Positions 50,845-60,199 are shown, counted from the stretch's first letter. The stretch is DNA of 64,000 nucleotides from Deinococcus sp. QL22 (GCF_023370075.1 NZ_CP097149.1:3157141-3221140), one strand, 5' to 3'. Program-made: numbers and translations. Notes: generated by a model not told the origin, from the sequence alone.

Positions 50845-50878
50845 AATGTCAACGGGAAGCAGTTCCCCCGTTGACATT
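50845..50878 (+). terminator. Strong rho-independent terminator
   Basis: Perfect 12-bp stem AATGTCAACGGG / CCCGTTGACATT with a 10-base loop, followed by TTTTGTCTTTTG. Ends the cargo transcript. Confidence 0.85.
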
Positions 50879-50915
50879 TTTGTCTTTTGTTTTACGACAA
50901 TAGGTCTAAACATTA

Positions 50916-51071
50916 ATGGCTAACAGTCCCAAGCCCACCACGTTCTATCTGCGCGTCAGCACCCGCAACCAGGTCGGTGAAGACCGCTTTGGGCTGGACG
51001 TGCAGCTCCGCGATGCCCAGTTCTCTAAAAGACGGCCCAAATCCGTCAGAGGACTGACAACCAATGGTTGA
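50916..51071 (+). pseudogene. N-terminal fragment of a serine recombinase
   Basis: A 51-codon frame from ATG 50916. The first ~35 residues contain T-T-F-Y-L-R-V-S-T-R-N-Q-V-G-E-D-R-F-G-L-D-V-Q, the catalytic start of a serine recombinase, parallel to A-V-Y-L-R-V-S-D in the complete integrase. It then runs into unrelated sequence and stops. Confidence 0.7.
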
Positions 51072-51077
51072 CACCCT

Positions 51078-51107
51078 ATGACTCCCCGCGCTGCGGTTTA
51101 TCTCCGC
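51078..51107 (+). pseudogene. Second recombinase start fragment
   Basis: Ten codons reading M-T-P-R-A-A-V-Y-L-R, almost the same as M-S-R-A-A-V-Y-L-R at the integrase start, before the sequence diverges into the leader of the HNH gene. Confidence 0.55.
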
Positions 51108-51200
51108 TTAGAAAATCATGCGGGGTACAGTAGAAGAGCTAAGCCCCGGCGCAGTAGCGAGCTGCCCGGAGCATGGCGAAACCTATTTGGGAGGTTCCGC

Positions 51201-51833
51201 ATGGATGAGGGTACAACAGCCACCCGTGTCTGCACACGCTGTGGTCAAACGAAGGGTGAAACTAGTGAATTCTTTGGAGAATCCAGAGGGCGTTTGAGGA
51301 CAGTCTGCAGAACATGTAATCGCCTACAAGATGCTGAATACAAGCGCAAAAATGCTGACAAGATTGTCGAGCAACGCAGGAGAACCGCTGACGCAACTCG
51401 CTTGCGCTCTCACCGCTGGTATGTAAACAACAAAGAAAAACATCGCGCCTGCGTAAAAGCATGGCACGCTTTACATCCTGGTGCCCAGACTGAGATAGCC
51501 CGTAAATGGCGTGAGACAAACAGGGAACAAGAGCAACAGAGGGCTGTACGTACTCGTGCCCTCAGCCCCTTAATAGGTAGGCAAAGAACAGCCAAATCAA
51601 AAGCGAAGGCTAAAGGTGTAGTTGTGGCTAACGTTGATTACCAAGCTCTCCTGCTGCAATACGGATCAACTTGTTACCTTTGTGGAAAAACGATTCAAGG
51701 TTATGAGCTTTCTTTCGATCACATCATTCCGTTTGATAAGGGAGGCGCTCATATCCCTGAAAATGTTCGTCCTGTTCACGCTCTCTGTAACTCTAAGAAA
51801 AATACGAAACTTATTTTGCCGAGTGTGCCATGA
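51201..51833 (+). CDS. HNH endonuclease (homing-type)
   Basis: I start at ATG 51201 after GGGAGG; the frame upstream only carries the recombinase fragment. The 210-residue product has an N-terminal zinc motif (C-T-R-C ... C-R-T-C), a long basic helical middle, and a C-terminal HNH (C-Y-L-C-G, F-D-H-I-I-P-F-D-K-G-G, H-A-L-C-N-S-K-K). It overlaps the integrase start as ATGA. Low GC marks it as a recent arrival. Confidence 0.82.
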   Translation: MDEGTTATRVCTRCGQTKGETSEFFGESRGRLRTVCRTCNRLQDAEYKRKNADKIVEQRRRTADATRLRSHRWYVNNKEKHRACVKAWHALHPGAQTEIARKWRETNREQEQQRAVRTRALSPLIGRQRTAKSKAKAKGVVVANVDYQALLLQYGSTCYLCGKTIQGYELSFDHIIPFDKGGAHIPENVRPVHALCNSKKNTKLILPSVP

Positions 51834-53239
51834 GTAGGGCAGCAGTGTATTTGCGCGTATCCGACCCACGTGGCGACACTGCTGACCGCTTCGGCCTCGC
51901 CGTCCAAGAACGCGCCTGCCGCGAATACGCCGAACGCCTCAGCCTCCCCGTCCACCAGGTCTACACCGACGCCATCACCGGCACCACCGAAACCCGCATC
52001 GGCTTCGGCAAGCTCCTGGCCGACGCCCCCGCCTACACCGACGTCATCATCTACGCCGTGGATCGTCTGGCCCGCCACCCCCGCGCCGGGTATGCCCTCT
52101 TGGAGACCCTGCAATCCGCAGGCCTCCAAGTCCACACCGCCATCGAAGGCATGCTTGATCTCCAAGACGACGCCGGGGCACTCAACTTCGGTGTCCGGAT
52201 CGTCATGGCCGATGCCGAACGGCGGCGGATTGTGCGGCGCATGATGGAAGGTAAGAAACAGAAAGTGCGGGGCGGCAAGCCCTTGCAACCCCTCAGCGCC
52301 TACGGTTATCAGGATGGCGAGATCTACGAACCCCAAGCCCAGTGGGTGCGCTGGATCTTTGAGCAGGCCCTGAAAATAGGCACGCATGAACTGAGTGCCG
52401 AGCTGGGACGCTTGGGTGTGCTCTCCCCCACCGGGAAACCCAACTGGGATCGGGACTCCATCCGCAAGGTACTGATGAACAGCGTCTACCGGGGCGAGTA
52501 CATCTATGGCCGGGAGCGGGTCAGTCGCCGTCCCTTGGCCGAATCCATCAGTTGCCCTGTCCCGCGCATCGTGACCGATGAAGTCTGGTATGCCGTGCAG
52601 CGGGCCATGATCTACCGGAGCACTGGAGCGGGACGCCGGGGCAGCCGCACCGACATCTATCCCTTGACCGGACGACTGCGCTGCGGCGAGTGTGCGGGCG
52701 CGATGGTGGGCTGCAAAAGTAGCTACACCCGGAAAGACGGCAGCAAATCCTTCCACTATTACTACTCATGTGGAGACCGGGCCTTGTCCAAGCACACCAA
52801 AAAGGGGTGTGACCACTTGGCGTATTACCGTGCTGAGCGGCTGCATGAGGCCATTTGGGGAAGTATCCGGTCACTCGCTGCCGAACCGTTGACGGCAGCC
52901 CAGCAATTGATCGCGCCTCCCGTCGTGCGGCTGGACACCACCGCAGCGATCCGGGATCTGGACGGTCAGTTGAGCAAAGCCCGCGCCGCTTACCTGCGCG
53001 GCATCGATACCGAGGATGAGTATGCGGAGAGCAAAACCTTGCTGACCGCTCAGCGAGCGCGGTTGCTGGCGCTGAGTGAGGAGGGCGCGGTGCAGCCGGT
53101 GGCCGATTTGGGGCTGGTGCAGCGGGCGCTGAGCGACGCGGTGGGTGCGGAGAATTTGTATGAGGCTGTGGTGCGGCTGGGGCTGATGGCGCGGGTGGTT
53201 GCGGGTGGGGAGATCAGCTTGACGCTTGATCCGGGGTGA
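51830..53239 (+). CDS. int: Large serine integrase
   Basis: This 469-residue protein has the catalytic serine at 11 in A-V-Y-L-R-V-S, a resolvase core to ~150 and a recombinase domain (about 165-260). A zinc ribbon follows (C-G-E-C ... Y-Y-S-C-G ... G-C), then a coiled coil (about 370-430). Same class as the phiC31 and A118 integrases. It lies at the prophage end and its stop overlaps the truncated comF by 26 bases, so it catalysed insertion there. Confidence 0.92.
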   Translation: MSRAAVYLRVSDPRGDTADRFGLAVQERACREYAERLSLPVHQVYTDAITGTTETRIGFGKLLADAPAYTDVIIYAVDRLARHPRAGYALLETLQSAGLQVHTAIEGMLDLQDDAGALNFGVRIVMADAERRRIVRRMMEGKKQKVRGGKPLQPLSAYGYQDGEIYEPQAQWVRWIFEQALKIGTHELSAELGRLGVLSPTGKPNWDRDSIRKVLMNSVYRGEYIYGRERVSRRPLAESISCPVPRIVTDEVWYAVQRAMIYRSTGAGRRGSRTDIYPLTGRLRCGECAGAMVGCKSSYTRKDGSKSFHYYYSCGDRALSKHTKKGCDHLAYYRAERLHEAIWGSIRSLAAEPLTAAQQLIAPPVVRLDTTAAIRDLDGQLSKARAAYLRGIDTEDEYAESKTLLTAQRARLLALSEEGAVQPVADLGLVQRALSDAVGAENLYEAVVRLGLMARVVAGGEISLTLDPG

Positions 53240-53813
53240 TTGTTGTGATGGGTGCGCCTCCGGTGGTCATCACGTCATCCAGCAAAAGCACGGGCCCACG
53301 CGGCAACCTTCCCGCATCGGCCAGAAATGCCCCGGTGAGGTTGGCACTGCGTTCGGTGGCGTGCAGTTTGGCCTGCTGGGTCGTGGCCCGGATCCGGCGC
53401 ACAGCGGGCACAGCCGGAATGCCCAGTTCCCGTCCCACCACTTCGGCCAGCAGCATGGATTGATTGAGGCCGCGCTCTCGTTGGTGGCCAGAGTGCAGCG
53501 GCACGGGCACCACCGACGTTACCCCCCACGCTGCCGGAATACCCCGTGCCAGCACGCTTCCAAGCACGCCCGACAGGTCTTGTGCGCCGCCGTATTTCAG
53601 GGCACGCACGGCGCGGCGGGTGGTTCCTACGTAGCGGCCCAGCGTGACCAGATGCGGTTCCGGCTGCGGGCGCATCGGGCTGTGCCACTCTATGCGGGGC
53701 ATCAGGGCCGCCCTGCACGCCGCACACAGACCCGCCTCTGCCCCCAATTGGCTGTCGCAGCCGGGGCAACGGCGCGGCAATAGGGCCCGAATGACCTTCA
53801 GGAATGCGGTCAA
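53214..53813 (-). CDS. comF: ComF competence protein, 3' end replaced by prophage
   Basis: This 199-residue protein has the N-terminal zinc finger (C-P-G-C ... C-A-A-C) and a PRTase domain with V-V-P-V-P-L-H, R-E-R-G-L-N-Q-S and the PRPP motif L-L-D-D-V-M-T-T-G. A normal ComF continues about 25-35 residues further; here G-A-P-I-T-T-I-T-P-D-Q-A-S-S comes from phage DNA. ComF aids DNA uptake, so transformation may be impaired in the lysogen. Confidence 0.85.
   Translation of the reverse strand: MTAFLKVIRALLPRRCPGCDSQLGAEAGLCAACRAALMPRIEWHSPMRPQPEPHLVTLGRYVGTTRRAVRALKYGGAQDLSGVLGSVLARGIPAAWGVTSVVPVPLHSGHQRERGLNQSMLLAEVVGRELGIPAVPAVRRIRATTQQAKLHATERSANLTGAFLADAGRLPRGPVLLLDDVMTTGGAPITTITPDQASS
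53250..53280. other. Right attachment junction (att) within comF
   Basis: ComF codons for L-D-D-V-M-T-T-G are normal down to about 53,262 (minus strand), and then turn into a non-ComF tail. The crossover is therefore within about 53250-53280, next to the integrase stop. The core sequence cannot be fixed without the left junction or an empty site. Confidence 0.65.
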
Positions 53814-54343
53814 CTGTGACCTGACTCTTCACCTGCAAAAAGGGCGTCTATAAACAGCGGCGGCGTGGTGGCTTCTACCCGCTTCCACACACTCGCCAGC
53901 GAGTCGGGGTCGAGCATGGGGGCAGCCAGCGTGAGGCAGGTCAGGTGGTGGGCACACACGAGCCGCACGCCCGCCGATCCCAAGCGCCGCTGCTCTTGTG
54001 GGGTCAGCAAGGCGGCAAAAGCATCTGGGTCGCCCAATGCCGGATGGCTGCCCTGACGAATGGCCGCCCGCAAAAACGCCGCCACCTCGGAAGGATTGAG
54101 CCAGAACCCGAACATCAACTCGTCCGATAAGCGGTCGAGGTCGGCCATGCGGCCAGGTGCCAGTCCCGCCTTGATGAGCGTTCGGGCCAGTTCTTGCCGC
54201 TCCAGCCGCCGCGCCGCGTAACCTGACAACCCCAATTGTTCGCCCGGAGGCGCGACCCGTCCGCCCAGCGTCGCCCGCAAGCGGTAAGCCAGCACATACC
54301 CCTGATATTCCAGCAGAAGTTCGGAGACAGGCGCAGGGGTCAC
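53810..54343 (-). CDS. Hypothetical protein upstream of comF (177 aa)
   Basis: This 177-residue helical protein overlaps the comF start by 4 bases. Ala/Leu-rich, with no membrane segment or known motif. Co-transcription with comF is likely. Confidence 0.65.
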   Translation of the reverse strand: MTPAPVSELLLEYQGYVLAYRLRATLGGRVAPPGEQLGLSGYAARRLERQELARTLIKAGLAPGRMADLDRLSDELMFGFWLNPSEVAAFLRAAIRQGSHPALGDPDAFAALLTPQEQRRLGSAGVRLVCAHHLTCLTLAAPMLDPDSLASVWKRVEATTPPLFIDALFAGEESGHS

Positions 54344-54614
54344 GCGGTCATTCTAAAGAAGGACGGCAGGCTAAGACTGTGCAGGTACGCTCTGTTTCGT
54401 ACCAGAATTGCCCGCCCAGTTCAGACCCCCGGTTAGACTGACTGCCCGACCTCTATTCTGTGACTTTTTCGTCATTTGGTCTCTGGCAGAATGTGCCGCC
54501 GGAGCGAGAGGCAGCGGGACGGGACAAAGGCCTGTTTGCCAGAGCGGTCAAAGCGGTTAGGCTGGGGGAACAAACACAGCCGTTGAACACATCAGGACAA
54601 GGGAGACACGGGGA

Positions 54615-54902
54615 ATGCACCTGCTCAGGCGCGACCATCAATTTGAATACCGGGATTTTTTGGGCATAGACCAGCAGGCCAGGGCTGATGTGTGGGTCAG
54701 CACGGACGGCGAGCGGGCCGTAGTCGTGCTGCACAATATTGCCCATACCGACCAGCAGGCCCGCGCCGCCCTGAGTTCCCTGAACAATTCTTGGTTGCCC
54801 TACCTGCTGCGCCCCGACGCTCAACTGGAAGTGCTGGTGCTGCGGCCCGCCGATGATGAGGGAGCCAAAGCACGGGCATGGGTCTTGCCGCTGAGCGCCT
54901 AA
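54615..54902 (+). CDS. Hypothetical protein (95 aa)
   Basis: The ATG at 54615 follows a GGGAG-type site. The product is 95 residues, alpha/beta, with L-E-V-L-V-L-R-P-A-D. Looks like a genuine conserved small protein. Family not recognised. Confidence 0.6.
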   Translation: MHLLRRDHQFEYRDFLGIDQQARADVWVSTDGERAVVVLHNIAHTDQQARAALSSLNNSWLPYLLRPDAQLEVLVLRPADDEGAKARAWVLPLSA

Positions 54903-54918
54903 ACGCAGTCTGGCATCT

Positions 54919-55356
54919 TCATTCCAGAATAAATTTCACGCCTTCATCAAACGTCACGCCGTCTACCCTGTTCCGGGGCAAGACGGCGTTTTTGCGCCAG
55001 GGCATCCACTCGGTTTGCCCCGTCACGCTGCGTAAAAAGCCGTGCAAGCCGACTTCTATCACGCGGGCGTCGGCGGCCAGCAGGCCAGTCAGGGCGGTGC
55101 GGGTAGCCTCTGGGTCGCGCAGGGGCCCGGTCAGGCGAGCCGATGGAATGGGAGCCTGGGGCTGATCATGTGGGGCGTAGAGTTCGACAGTCATGCCTTC
55201 CAGGGCCAGCAGTGCCGCCAACGCCTGCTCTCTGGGCAGGGCCTGTGCAAATGTAACGTGCAAGTCAAGCTCGTGGCCGCGCACGCCCTTGTCGGTGCGG
55301 GTGGCAACCGGGGGCGTAGGATTGGCAGGATTGGAGGAGGAATCGGGGGCAGACAT
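54919..55356 (-). CDS. Hypothetical protein (145 aa)
   Basis: This 145-residue protein has a Ser/Pro-rich first ~20 residues and a globular remainder with E-L-D-L-H-V-T-F-A-Q-A and a V-K-F-I-L-E end. No motif recognised. Upstream region has no obvious ribosome site. Confidence 0.6.
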   Translation of the reverse strand: MSAPDSSSNPANPTPPVATRTDKGVRGHELDLHVTFAQALPREQALAALLALEGMTVELYAPHDQPQAPIPSARLTGPLRDPEATRTALTGLLAADARVIEVGLHGFLRSVTGQTEWMPWRKNAVLPRNRVDGVTFDEGVKFILE

Positions 55357-55439
55357 GGGGCCAGGGTAGCGCGGAGAAGCACAGACAAAGACAGCGCAGA
55401 CTTAAAGGTTGCCTTGCGAAACCGCGCCCCTTCTGCTCC

Positions 55440-57413
55440 CTAGCGCCCCAGCCCTTCCCCGAAGTCCACGCCTGCCGCCCACTCCGGACGATCTATCAGT
55501 GGGTTGCGGTTGCCCTGCCGCGCCGCAATAGCCGCGTTGCGGTGGCGTTCCCAGTCTCCGGGGGGCTGGGCCGTGTGCCATGCCAGCAGCGTTTGCAGGT
55601 GCCGCGCCGAATACTGCCGCACCACGCCCGGATACCGCAACAAAAAGTAGAGGGTGGCCCGCGCCGAGGCCCCTTTACCCTGCGCAGGTTCAAATTCGCC
55701 GGGGTCGCGCCGCCCGCAATCGGTTCGCAGGGCCTCGCCGTAATCGGGGAAATCGAAGTAGGGCGTATTGCCCCGGAAAGAATTGCAATCGGGTTCGCAG
55801 GCGAACAGATGGTGCAGGTCGCCGCGCATCGGCTGGCGCTTGGCAAACCAGGACTGCGGTACCACATGTTCACAGTTATAGGGCAACGCAGCCTCGAGCG
55901 AGTCGGCAGAAAACCCCTCGCGGGCGGCCAATTCCAGCCTTCTGGCCTGCGCGGTGCGGTCTGCGGCAATCAGTTCTTCGGCGGTGTGTTCACGCCCCGA
56001 ATACAGGCTCCGCAACTTGCCATCGGGCCAGAGGTCTACCCAGGGGTACAACTCGTCGGCGGGATCGTAGGGCAAGAGCTTTTCATGTGTGCGCGTGACC
56101 AGTTCAGAGAGGGCCAGAAACGACGGTATACCCGACTCAGACAGGCCCGCGTAATAGGCGGCAGCCTCGGCTTCATCTTTGGGGTCAAGGTAAGGGCGGG
56201 ACTCGGTGGGTGGGGTGGGAACAGGGACAGAACCACCGACGCGCAGGCGCACGCTGACTGGAATAGTCGCGTTGCCGTCGGCGTCCAGCGTAACCGGGCC
56301 AAGGTCGAAGACCCGCGCCGCCTCTGCAGCCGCCCGCCCACCAGGGAGCGTTTCGGGTGGCCCCACCAGCGCCGGACGGTTGGCCGCCAACACCTCTTGC
56401 ACCAGCAGATTTCCAGCGGCGTCAGTGCGGCCCCGCAGGTCTTCTACGATCCGGCTGATTCGCACACCCTCGTTGGCAATCCAGTCGATCACCGTATCCG
56501 GGTCACCGGGTTGCGCGGGCTGCCCGTCGCGGCGCAGGGCGCGGCCCTGATCGTCGGTGCGGGGCACGCCGCTGTGGTGCAGGGCCACCACCTCCCAGGC
56601 ATCGTTGAACACGGGGCTTCCGCTGGAGCCGGGAGACGTGTCGGTTTCGTAGTGCAAAAAGTCGGGCAGGCGGTCTACGAGGCGGTTCTCACGCAGGGCC
56701 ACCTGCTTCGGCTCGCCCGACGGGTGCTGAATCACGCTCAGCGCCTCTCCGATCAGGTTCTTGTCGCCGCTGCCGAACAGGGGCAACCAGCCGAACGCCG
56801 ACGTGTCGCCCTGCACCGCCACCAACGAGTAATCCAGCGCCCCCGAGGTCAGGAACAGGCTGGCCGGATCAAGTTTCAGCGTCACCGGCGTCCGAATGGT
56901 CTGATCGGGCCGCCGCTCATAGTCGAATTCGATGACGCTGGTGCGGGCAGTGGCGGCGTCTGCCAGCACATGGTTGTTGGTCAGGATGGTACGCGGGCCG
57001 CACAGCCAACCCGTGCCGTAGCCCAGGATTCGCCCATTTGCTGCCCGAATAACCACCCGGCCCACCGCCCGCGACGCCGCCCGTGCCAGATCGAGGTAAG
57101 CCACATTGACCAGATCGTTGGCCCCCAGCACGCGCTCCAGCCCCAGCCGCACACTGTCGGGCAGGCGGGCGGTGACGCTGCTCAGGGCAGCGTGGTCTTC
57201 CACCACCGCCCGCGCGTCCGGTAAGGGCATACCCAGGCGGGTCAGGCGGCCCTCGATGCGTTCGGGGGTGTCGGCAGCCAGCGGGCCGCCCACGTTCAGC
57301 CGCTCCAGTTGCCCCGCCCGCGCCGCATCCCGCCGAATAAACCGCGCCTGCGTCGCCTGCATCACGTCTCGCGGCACCTCTCCTGCCTGCCCGTCCTGAA
57401 GCCCGTTGGTCAT
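55440..57413 (-). CDS. Trypsin-like protease fused to endonuclease I-type nuclease
   Basis: This 657-residue protein has a serine protease domain at residues ~115-300, with His148 (T-N-N-H-V-L), Asp194 (L-D-Y-S-L-V-A) and Ser264 (P-G-S-S-G-S-P-V-F). The C-terminal ~190 residues match EndA/endonuclease I: C-E-H-V-V-P-Q-S-W-F, a D-L-H-H-L-F-A motif and C-N-S-F-R-G-N. No signal peptide is visible. The combination suggests one polypeptide attacking both protein and DNA. Confidence 0.83.
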   Translation of the reverse strand: MTNGLQDGQAGEVPRDVMQATQARFIRRDAARAGQLERLNVGGPLAADTPERIEGRLTRLGMPLPDARAVVEDHAALSSVTARLPDSVRLGLERVLGANDLVNVAYLDLARAASRAVGRVVIRAANGRILGYGTGWLCGPRTILTNNHVLADAATARTSVIEFDYERRPDQTIRTPVTLKLDPASLFLTSGALDYSLVAVQGDTSAFGWLPLFGSGDKNLIGEALSVIQHPSGEPKQVALRENRLVDRLPDFLHYETDTSPGSSGSPVFNDAWEVVALHHSGVPRTDDQGRALRRDGQPAQPGDPDTVIDWIANEGVRISRIVEDLRGRTDAAGNLLVQEVLAANRPALVGPPETLPGGRAAAEAARVFDLGPVTLDADGNATIPVSVRLRVGGSVPVPTPPTESRPYLDPKDEAEAAAYYAGLSESGIPSFLALSELVTRTHEKLLPYDPADELYPWVDLWPDGKLRSLYSGREHTAEELIAADRTAQARRLELAAREGFSADSLEAALPYNCEHVVPQSWFAKRQPMRGDLHHLFACEPDCNSFRGNTPYFDFPDYGEALRTDCGRRDPGEFEPAQGKGASARATLYFLLRYPGVVRQYSARHLQTLLAWHTAQPPGDWERHRNAAIAARQGNRNPLIDRPEWAAGVDFGEGLGR

Positions 57414-57519
57414 GTGGTCAGCGTAGCGGCACGGTGGGTGAGGACGGTTTGAGGAGGCAGCTTTGAAGCACTGCGCCGTGAGTTCCTTCCGTTCTCTTTC
57501 GTTCTGAAAGCAAAAAAGA

Positions 57520-57550
57520 GTCAGGCCAAGGCAATCCGCCTTGGCCTGAC
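57520..57550 (-). terminator. Rho-independent terminator
   Basis: Perfect 12-bp stem GTCAGGCCAAGG / CCTTGGCCTGAC with a 7-base loop, followed on the minus strand by CTCTTTTTTG. It ends the aldo/keto reductase transcript. Confidence 0.85.
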
Positions 57551-57587
57551 CACTGAGATTAAAAACTGGCTAGAGCAACCTTCAGTC

Positions 57588-58511
57588 CTACTTCTCTTTC
57601 TTCGCCTGCTGCGCCTGCCATTCCTGCTGGCCTACGTCGTCCAGAGCCCGGAAATCTTCGTCCGTCAGGGTCAGGTGGGCGGCGGCCACGTTTTCCTCCA
57701 GGTGCTTGACTTTACTGGTGCCGGGAATAGGCAACATGACCGGGCTGCGTTTCAGCACCCAGGCCAACGCCACCTGCGACGGCGAGGCGTTCAGGCGGGC
57801 GGCGATCTCGCTCAGCACGCTGCCTTCACGGGCCAGCCCACCTGCGGCCAGCGGATACCAAGGAATGAAACCGATGTTCTTGCTCTGGCAGTAGTCCAGC
57901 ACGGCTTCCGACTGGCGCGTCACGAGGTTGTAGAGGTTTTGCACCGTAGACACCGGGAAGACCTTCTGGGCCGCCTCGATTTCTTCCACGCTCACTTCGC
58001 TCAGGCCCGCGTGACGGATCACGCCTTCATCCATCAGTTGCTTGATGGCGTCAAATTGCTCGTCACGGGGCACTTTAGGGTCTATCCGGTGCAGTTGCCA
58101 CAAATCTACGCGCTCTACCCCCAAGCGGCGGCGAGACAGGTGCGCGGCCTGCTTCAGGTATTCGGGACGGCCCACCGGAATCCACTGGTCGGGGCCAGTA
58201 CGGGTCAGGCCGGCTTTGGTGGCGATGACCACCGTGTCGTAGGGGTGCAGCGCGGTGCGAATCAATTCTTCGCTGACAGCAGGGCCGTAACTGTCGGCAG
58301 TGTCGATAAAATTCACGCCGAGGTCGGGCAGGCGGCGCAGGGTTTCCAGTGCGCCTTCGGGGTCGGCGGGGTCGCCCCAGATGCCTTGCCCGGTCACGCG
58401 CATGGCCCCAAACCCAAGGCGGTTGACGCTCAGGTCGCCGCCAATCTGGAAGGTACCGCTCTGGGCAGCGTCGGCAGAAGCAGTCGTGTTGGTCGAAGCC
58501 GTATTGGTCAT
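57588..58511 (-). CDS. Aldo/keto reductase
   Basis: I start at ATG 58511, preceded by GGAGGAACCACC. The 307-residue product has the AKR marks [22 protein letters not shown] and P-I-P-G-T-S-K, so it is an NADPH-dependent carbonyl reductase of the AKR fold. Substrate unknown. The first ~25 residues are Thr/Ala-rich and probably disordered. Confidence 0.88.
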   Translation of the reverse strand: MTNTASTNTTASADAAQSGTFQIGGDLSVNRLGFGAMRVTGQGIWGDPADPEGALETLRRLPDLGVNFIDTADSYGPAVSEELIRTALHPYDTVVIATKAGLTRTGPDQWIPVGRPEYLKQAAHLSRRRLGVERVDLWQLHRIDPKVPRDEQFDAIKQLMDEGVIRHAGLSEVSVEEIEAAQKVFPVSTVQNLYNLVTRQSEAVLDYCQSKNIGFIPWYPLAAGGLAREGSVLSEIAARLNASPSQVALAWVLKRSPVMLPIPGTSKVKHLEENVAAAHLTLTDEDFRALDDVGQQEWQAQQAKKEK

Positions 58512-58603
58512 GGTGGTTCCTCCGAGCGGCATTGTGCGCGTCAGGCCGTGAGGGGGCCACGCAGAACAGCTTGAGCTGGCCTGTATGTTTTGCTCATTCT
58601 TGC

Positions 58604-59458
58604 TTACTTTTCGGAACCGGGCAAGTCGGTTTCCGGCACGTCGCAGGTTTCGCGGAACACGTACTGAGACAGGCGTTTGCGGTGGCGGCTGCTCCAGTCG
58701 ATGGTGGGGCGCGGCTGTTCTGGGGGCAGGTAGCCGAGGCGGTACACGGCCATCAGTTCAAGGTCTTCGGGCACATGCAAAAGCCCCTGCACTGCGGCCC
58801 ACTGGCGCGGAATTTCCATCGGTGTGCTGACAAACTGAATGCCTATGCCGAGGCTGCCCACCGCATTCCAGATGTTTTCTATGGCCGCGCCTAGACCGAA
58901 GATGCTGTAGAAGCCGCTGAGTTCGCCGGGGCGGTATTCCCCCTTATCCAGCAGGGCGGCCAGCAGCAGTGGGCTGCCCTGCACCAATTTACGGTTGTCC
59001 TCGCCCAGCTTTTTAGGCACGCCCAATTGCCGCATCACCTTCAGGCCCGCGTCGCTGAATACCTGCCGCGTAAAGGGCTTCAGCGGCCCCGGCAGATGGT
59101 CGATATGAATGCCGTCGCGCCTCTCCTCCATCTCGGCGGTGCTGAAGCGGAAATATCGGCGGTACCGCTCGAAAAACACGCCCGCTTCAATCAGTTCGGT
59201 CATGCTTTCGCCTGCGATCCGGGCCACTTCGCCAATCGTGTGCGGGTTCTCGATCAGCACAAAGCGCCAGGGCTGAGAGTTGAAATGACTGGGCGCGGCC
59301 TGGGCCACCCGCATCAGCGTTTCCTGATGTTCACGGCTGACCGGGCCGGGCAGGAAGGGGCCGTTGGTGGTGCGGCGGGCCAGCATGCCCTGAATCACGG
59401 CGGGCAAGCCGGGTGGCAGGGCAGACTGCACGCTGGGCAGGTCTTCGGTGACGCTCAT
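58604..59458 (-). CDS. Nitroreductase-family protein
   Basis: I start at ATG 59458 ([10 protein letters not shown]). The 284-residue product has M-L-A-R-R-T-T-N-G near the start, [14 protein letters not shown] and [10 protein letters not shown], typical of FMN nitroreductases. Function on quinones or nitro compounds is generic for the family. Confidence 0.82.
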   Translation of the reverse strand: MSVTEDLPSVQSALPPGLPAVIQGMLARRTTNGPFLPGPVSREHQETLMRVAQAAPSHFNSQPWRFVLIENPHTIGEVARIAGESMTELIEAGVFFERYRRYFRFSTAEMEERRDGIHIDHLPGPLKPFTRQVFSDAGLKVMRQLGVPKKLGEDNRKLVQGSPLLLAALLDKGEYRPGELSGFYSIFGLGAAIENIWNAVGSLGIGIQFVSTPMEIPRQWAAVQGLLHVPEDLELMAVYRLGYLPPEQPRPTIDWSSRHRKRLSQYVFRETCDVPETDLPGSEK

Positions 59459-59595
59459 GGATGCACACGCAGAGGGGAAGGGAAGCGAGGCGACAGGCAC
59501 ATGTCCTGTACGCTAGCAGCTTGGGCGGGAAGTGACAGAATCTTGGGAGAGAATGTAAGTTCGCTTGACTGTTGCCCGGAAGGAAACTGCTGCCG

Positions 59596-59874
59596 ATGCC
59601 AAATACAGCCGCCCCAACAGCATCAGAACGCCCATTTGTCATCGTTGACCTGATCTCGCAAAGCAGCGCCGTTCAGCGCCGCCTTGCAGGCTGTACCGAG
59701 GAAGAGATTCTGGCTTGGTTGGGACAGCGTGGCAATCTGAGGCCCTTCTTTACGCAGCACTGTCAGCGAGGCTATATCTTCTATCTTCTGCTCGCATTTG
59801 GGTTTCTGCGACTTCTTCACCTTCTACAATGGCAAGTTCGTGTTTTACGTCAATCACAGTACGTGGATTCCTGA
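59596..59874 (+). CDS. Small protein, possibly frameshifted (92 aa)
   Basis: The ATG at 59596 (GGAAGGAAA upstream). Residues 1-60 look like a normal protein, but the tail turns into a Leu-rich run. In the +1 neighbouring frame, the DNA to 59878 encodes G-F-C-D-F-F-T-F-Y-N-G-K-F-V-F-Y-V, which looks more protein-like. A frameshift between about 59760 and 59800 is likely. Confidence 0.4.
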   Translation: MPNTAAPTASERPFVIVDLISQSSAVQRRLAGCTEEEILAWLGQRGNLRPFFTQHCQRGYIFYLLLAFGFLRLLHLLQWQVRVLRQSQYVDS

Positions 59875-59884
59875 GTAAATTTCC

Positions 59885-60199
59885 CTACCAGGCCGCCCAC
59901 ATTCCCCCTGCAAAAGTCAGCGCACACGCCAGCGCCAGCCGCCAATGCGCCGCACGGCCCGGACGGGTGCGGGGCATCAGCAGCAGCAGGGCCAGCGCGG
60001 GCAACAGCGCCCAGCCGCGCGACCCGGCCCAGAGTGCCAGCCCGCCCGACAACAGCACGCCCGCGCACACAGCAAAAAACAGGGCGTGATGCGGCCAGCG
60101 TACCACCGTTTTTCGGATGCCCAGTTGTAGCGACAGCCCCAGCATCAGCAAGGCCAGTAACAAGGCTGCGGTCACACTCAGGGCCAGTTGGTGCGCCAT
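59885..60199 (-). CDS. Small integral membrane protein (104 aa)
   Basis: I start at ATG 60199 (MAHQLALSV). Four hydrophobic helices with short basic loops. No family recognised. Downstream of the lipoprotein gene on the same strand. Confidence 0.6.
   Translation of the reverse strand: MAHQLALSVTAALLLALLMLGLSLQLGIRKTVVRWPHHALFFAVCAGVLLSGGLALWAGSRGWALLPALALLLLMPRTRPGRAAHWRLALACALTFAGGMWAAW

Noticed and set aside
50549..50923. 124-codon plus-strand frame
   Set aside because: It overlaps the 65-residue gene that has a much better ribosome site, and runs into the terminator.
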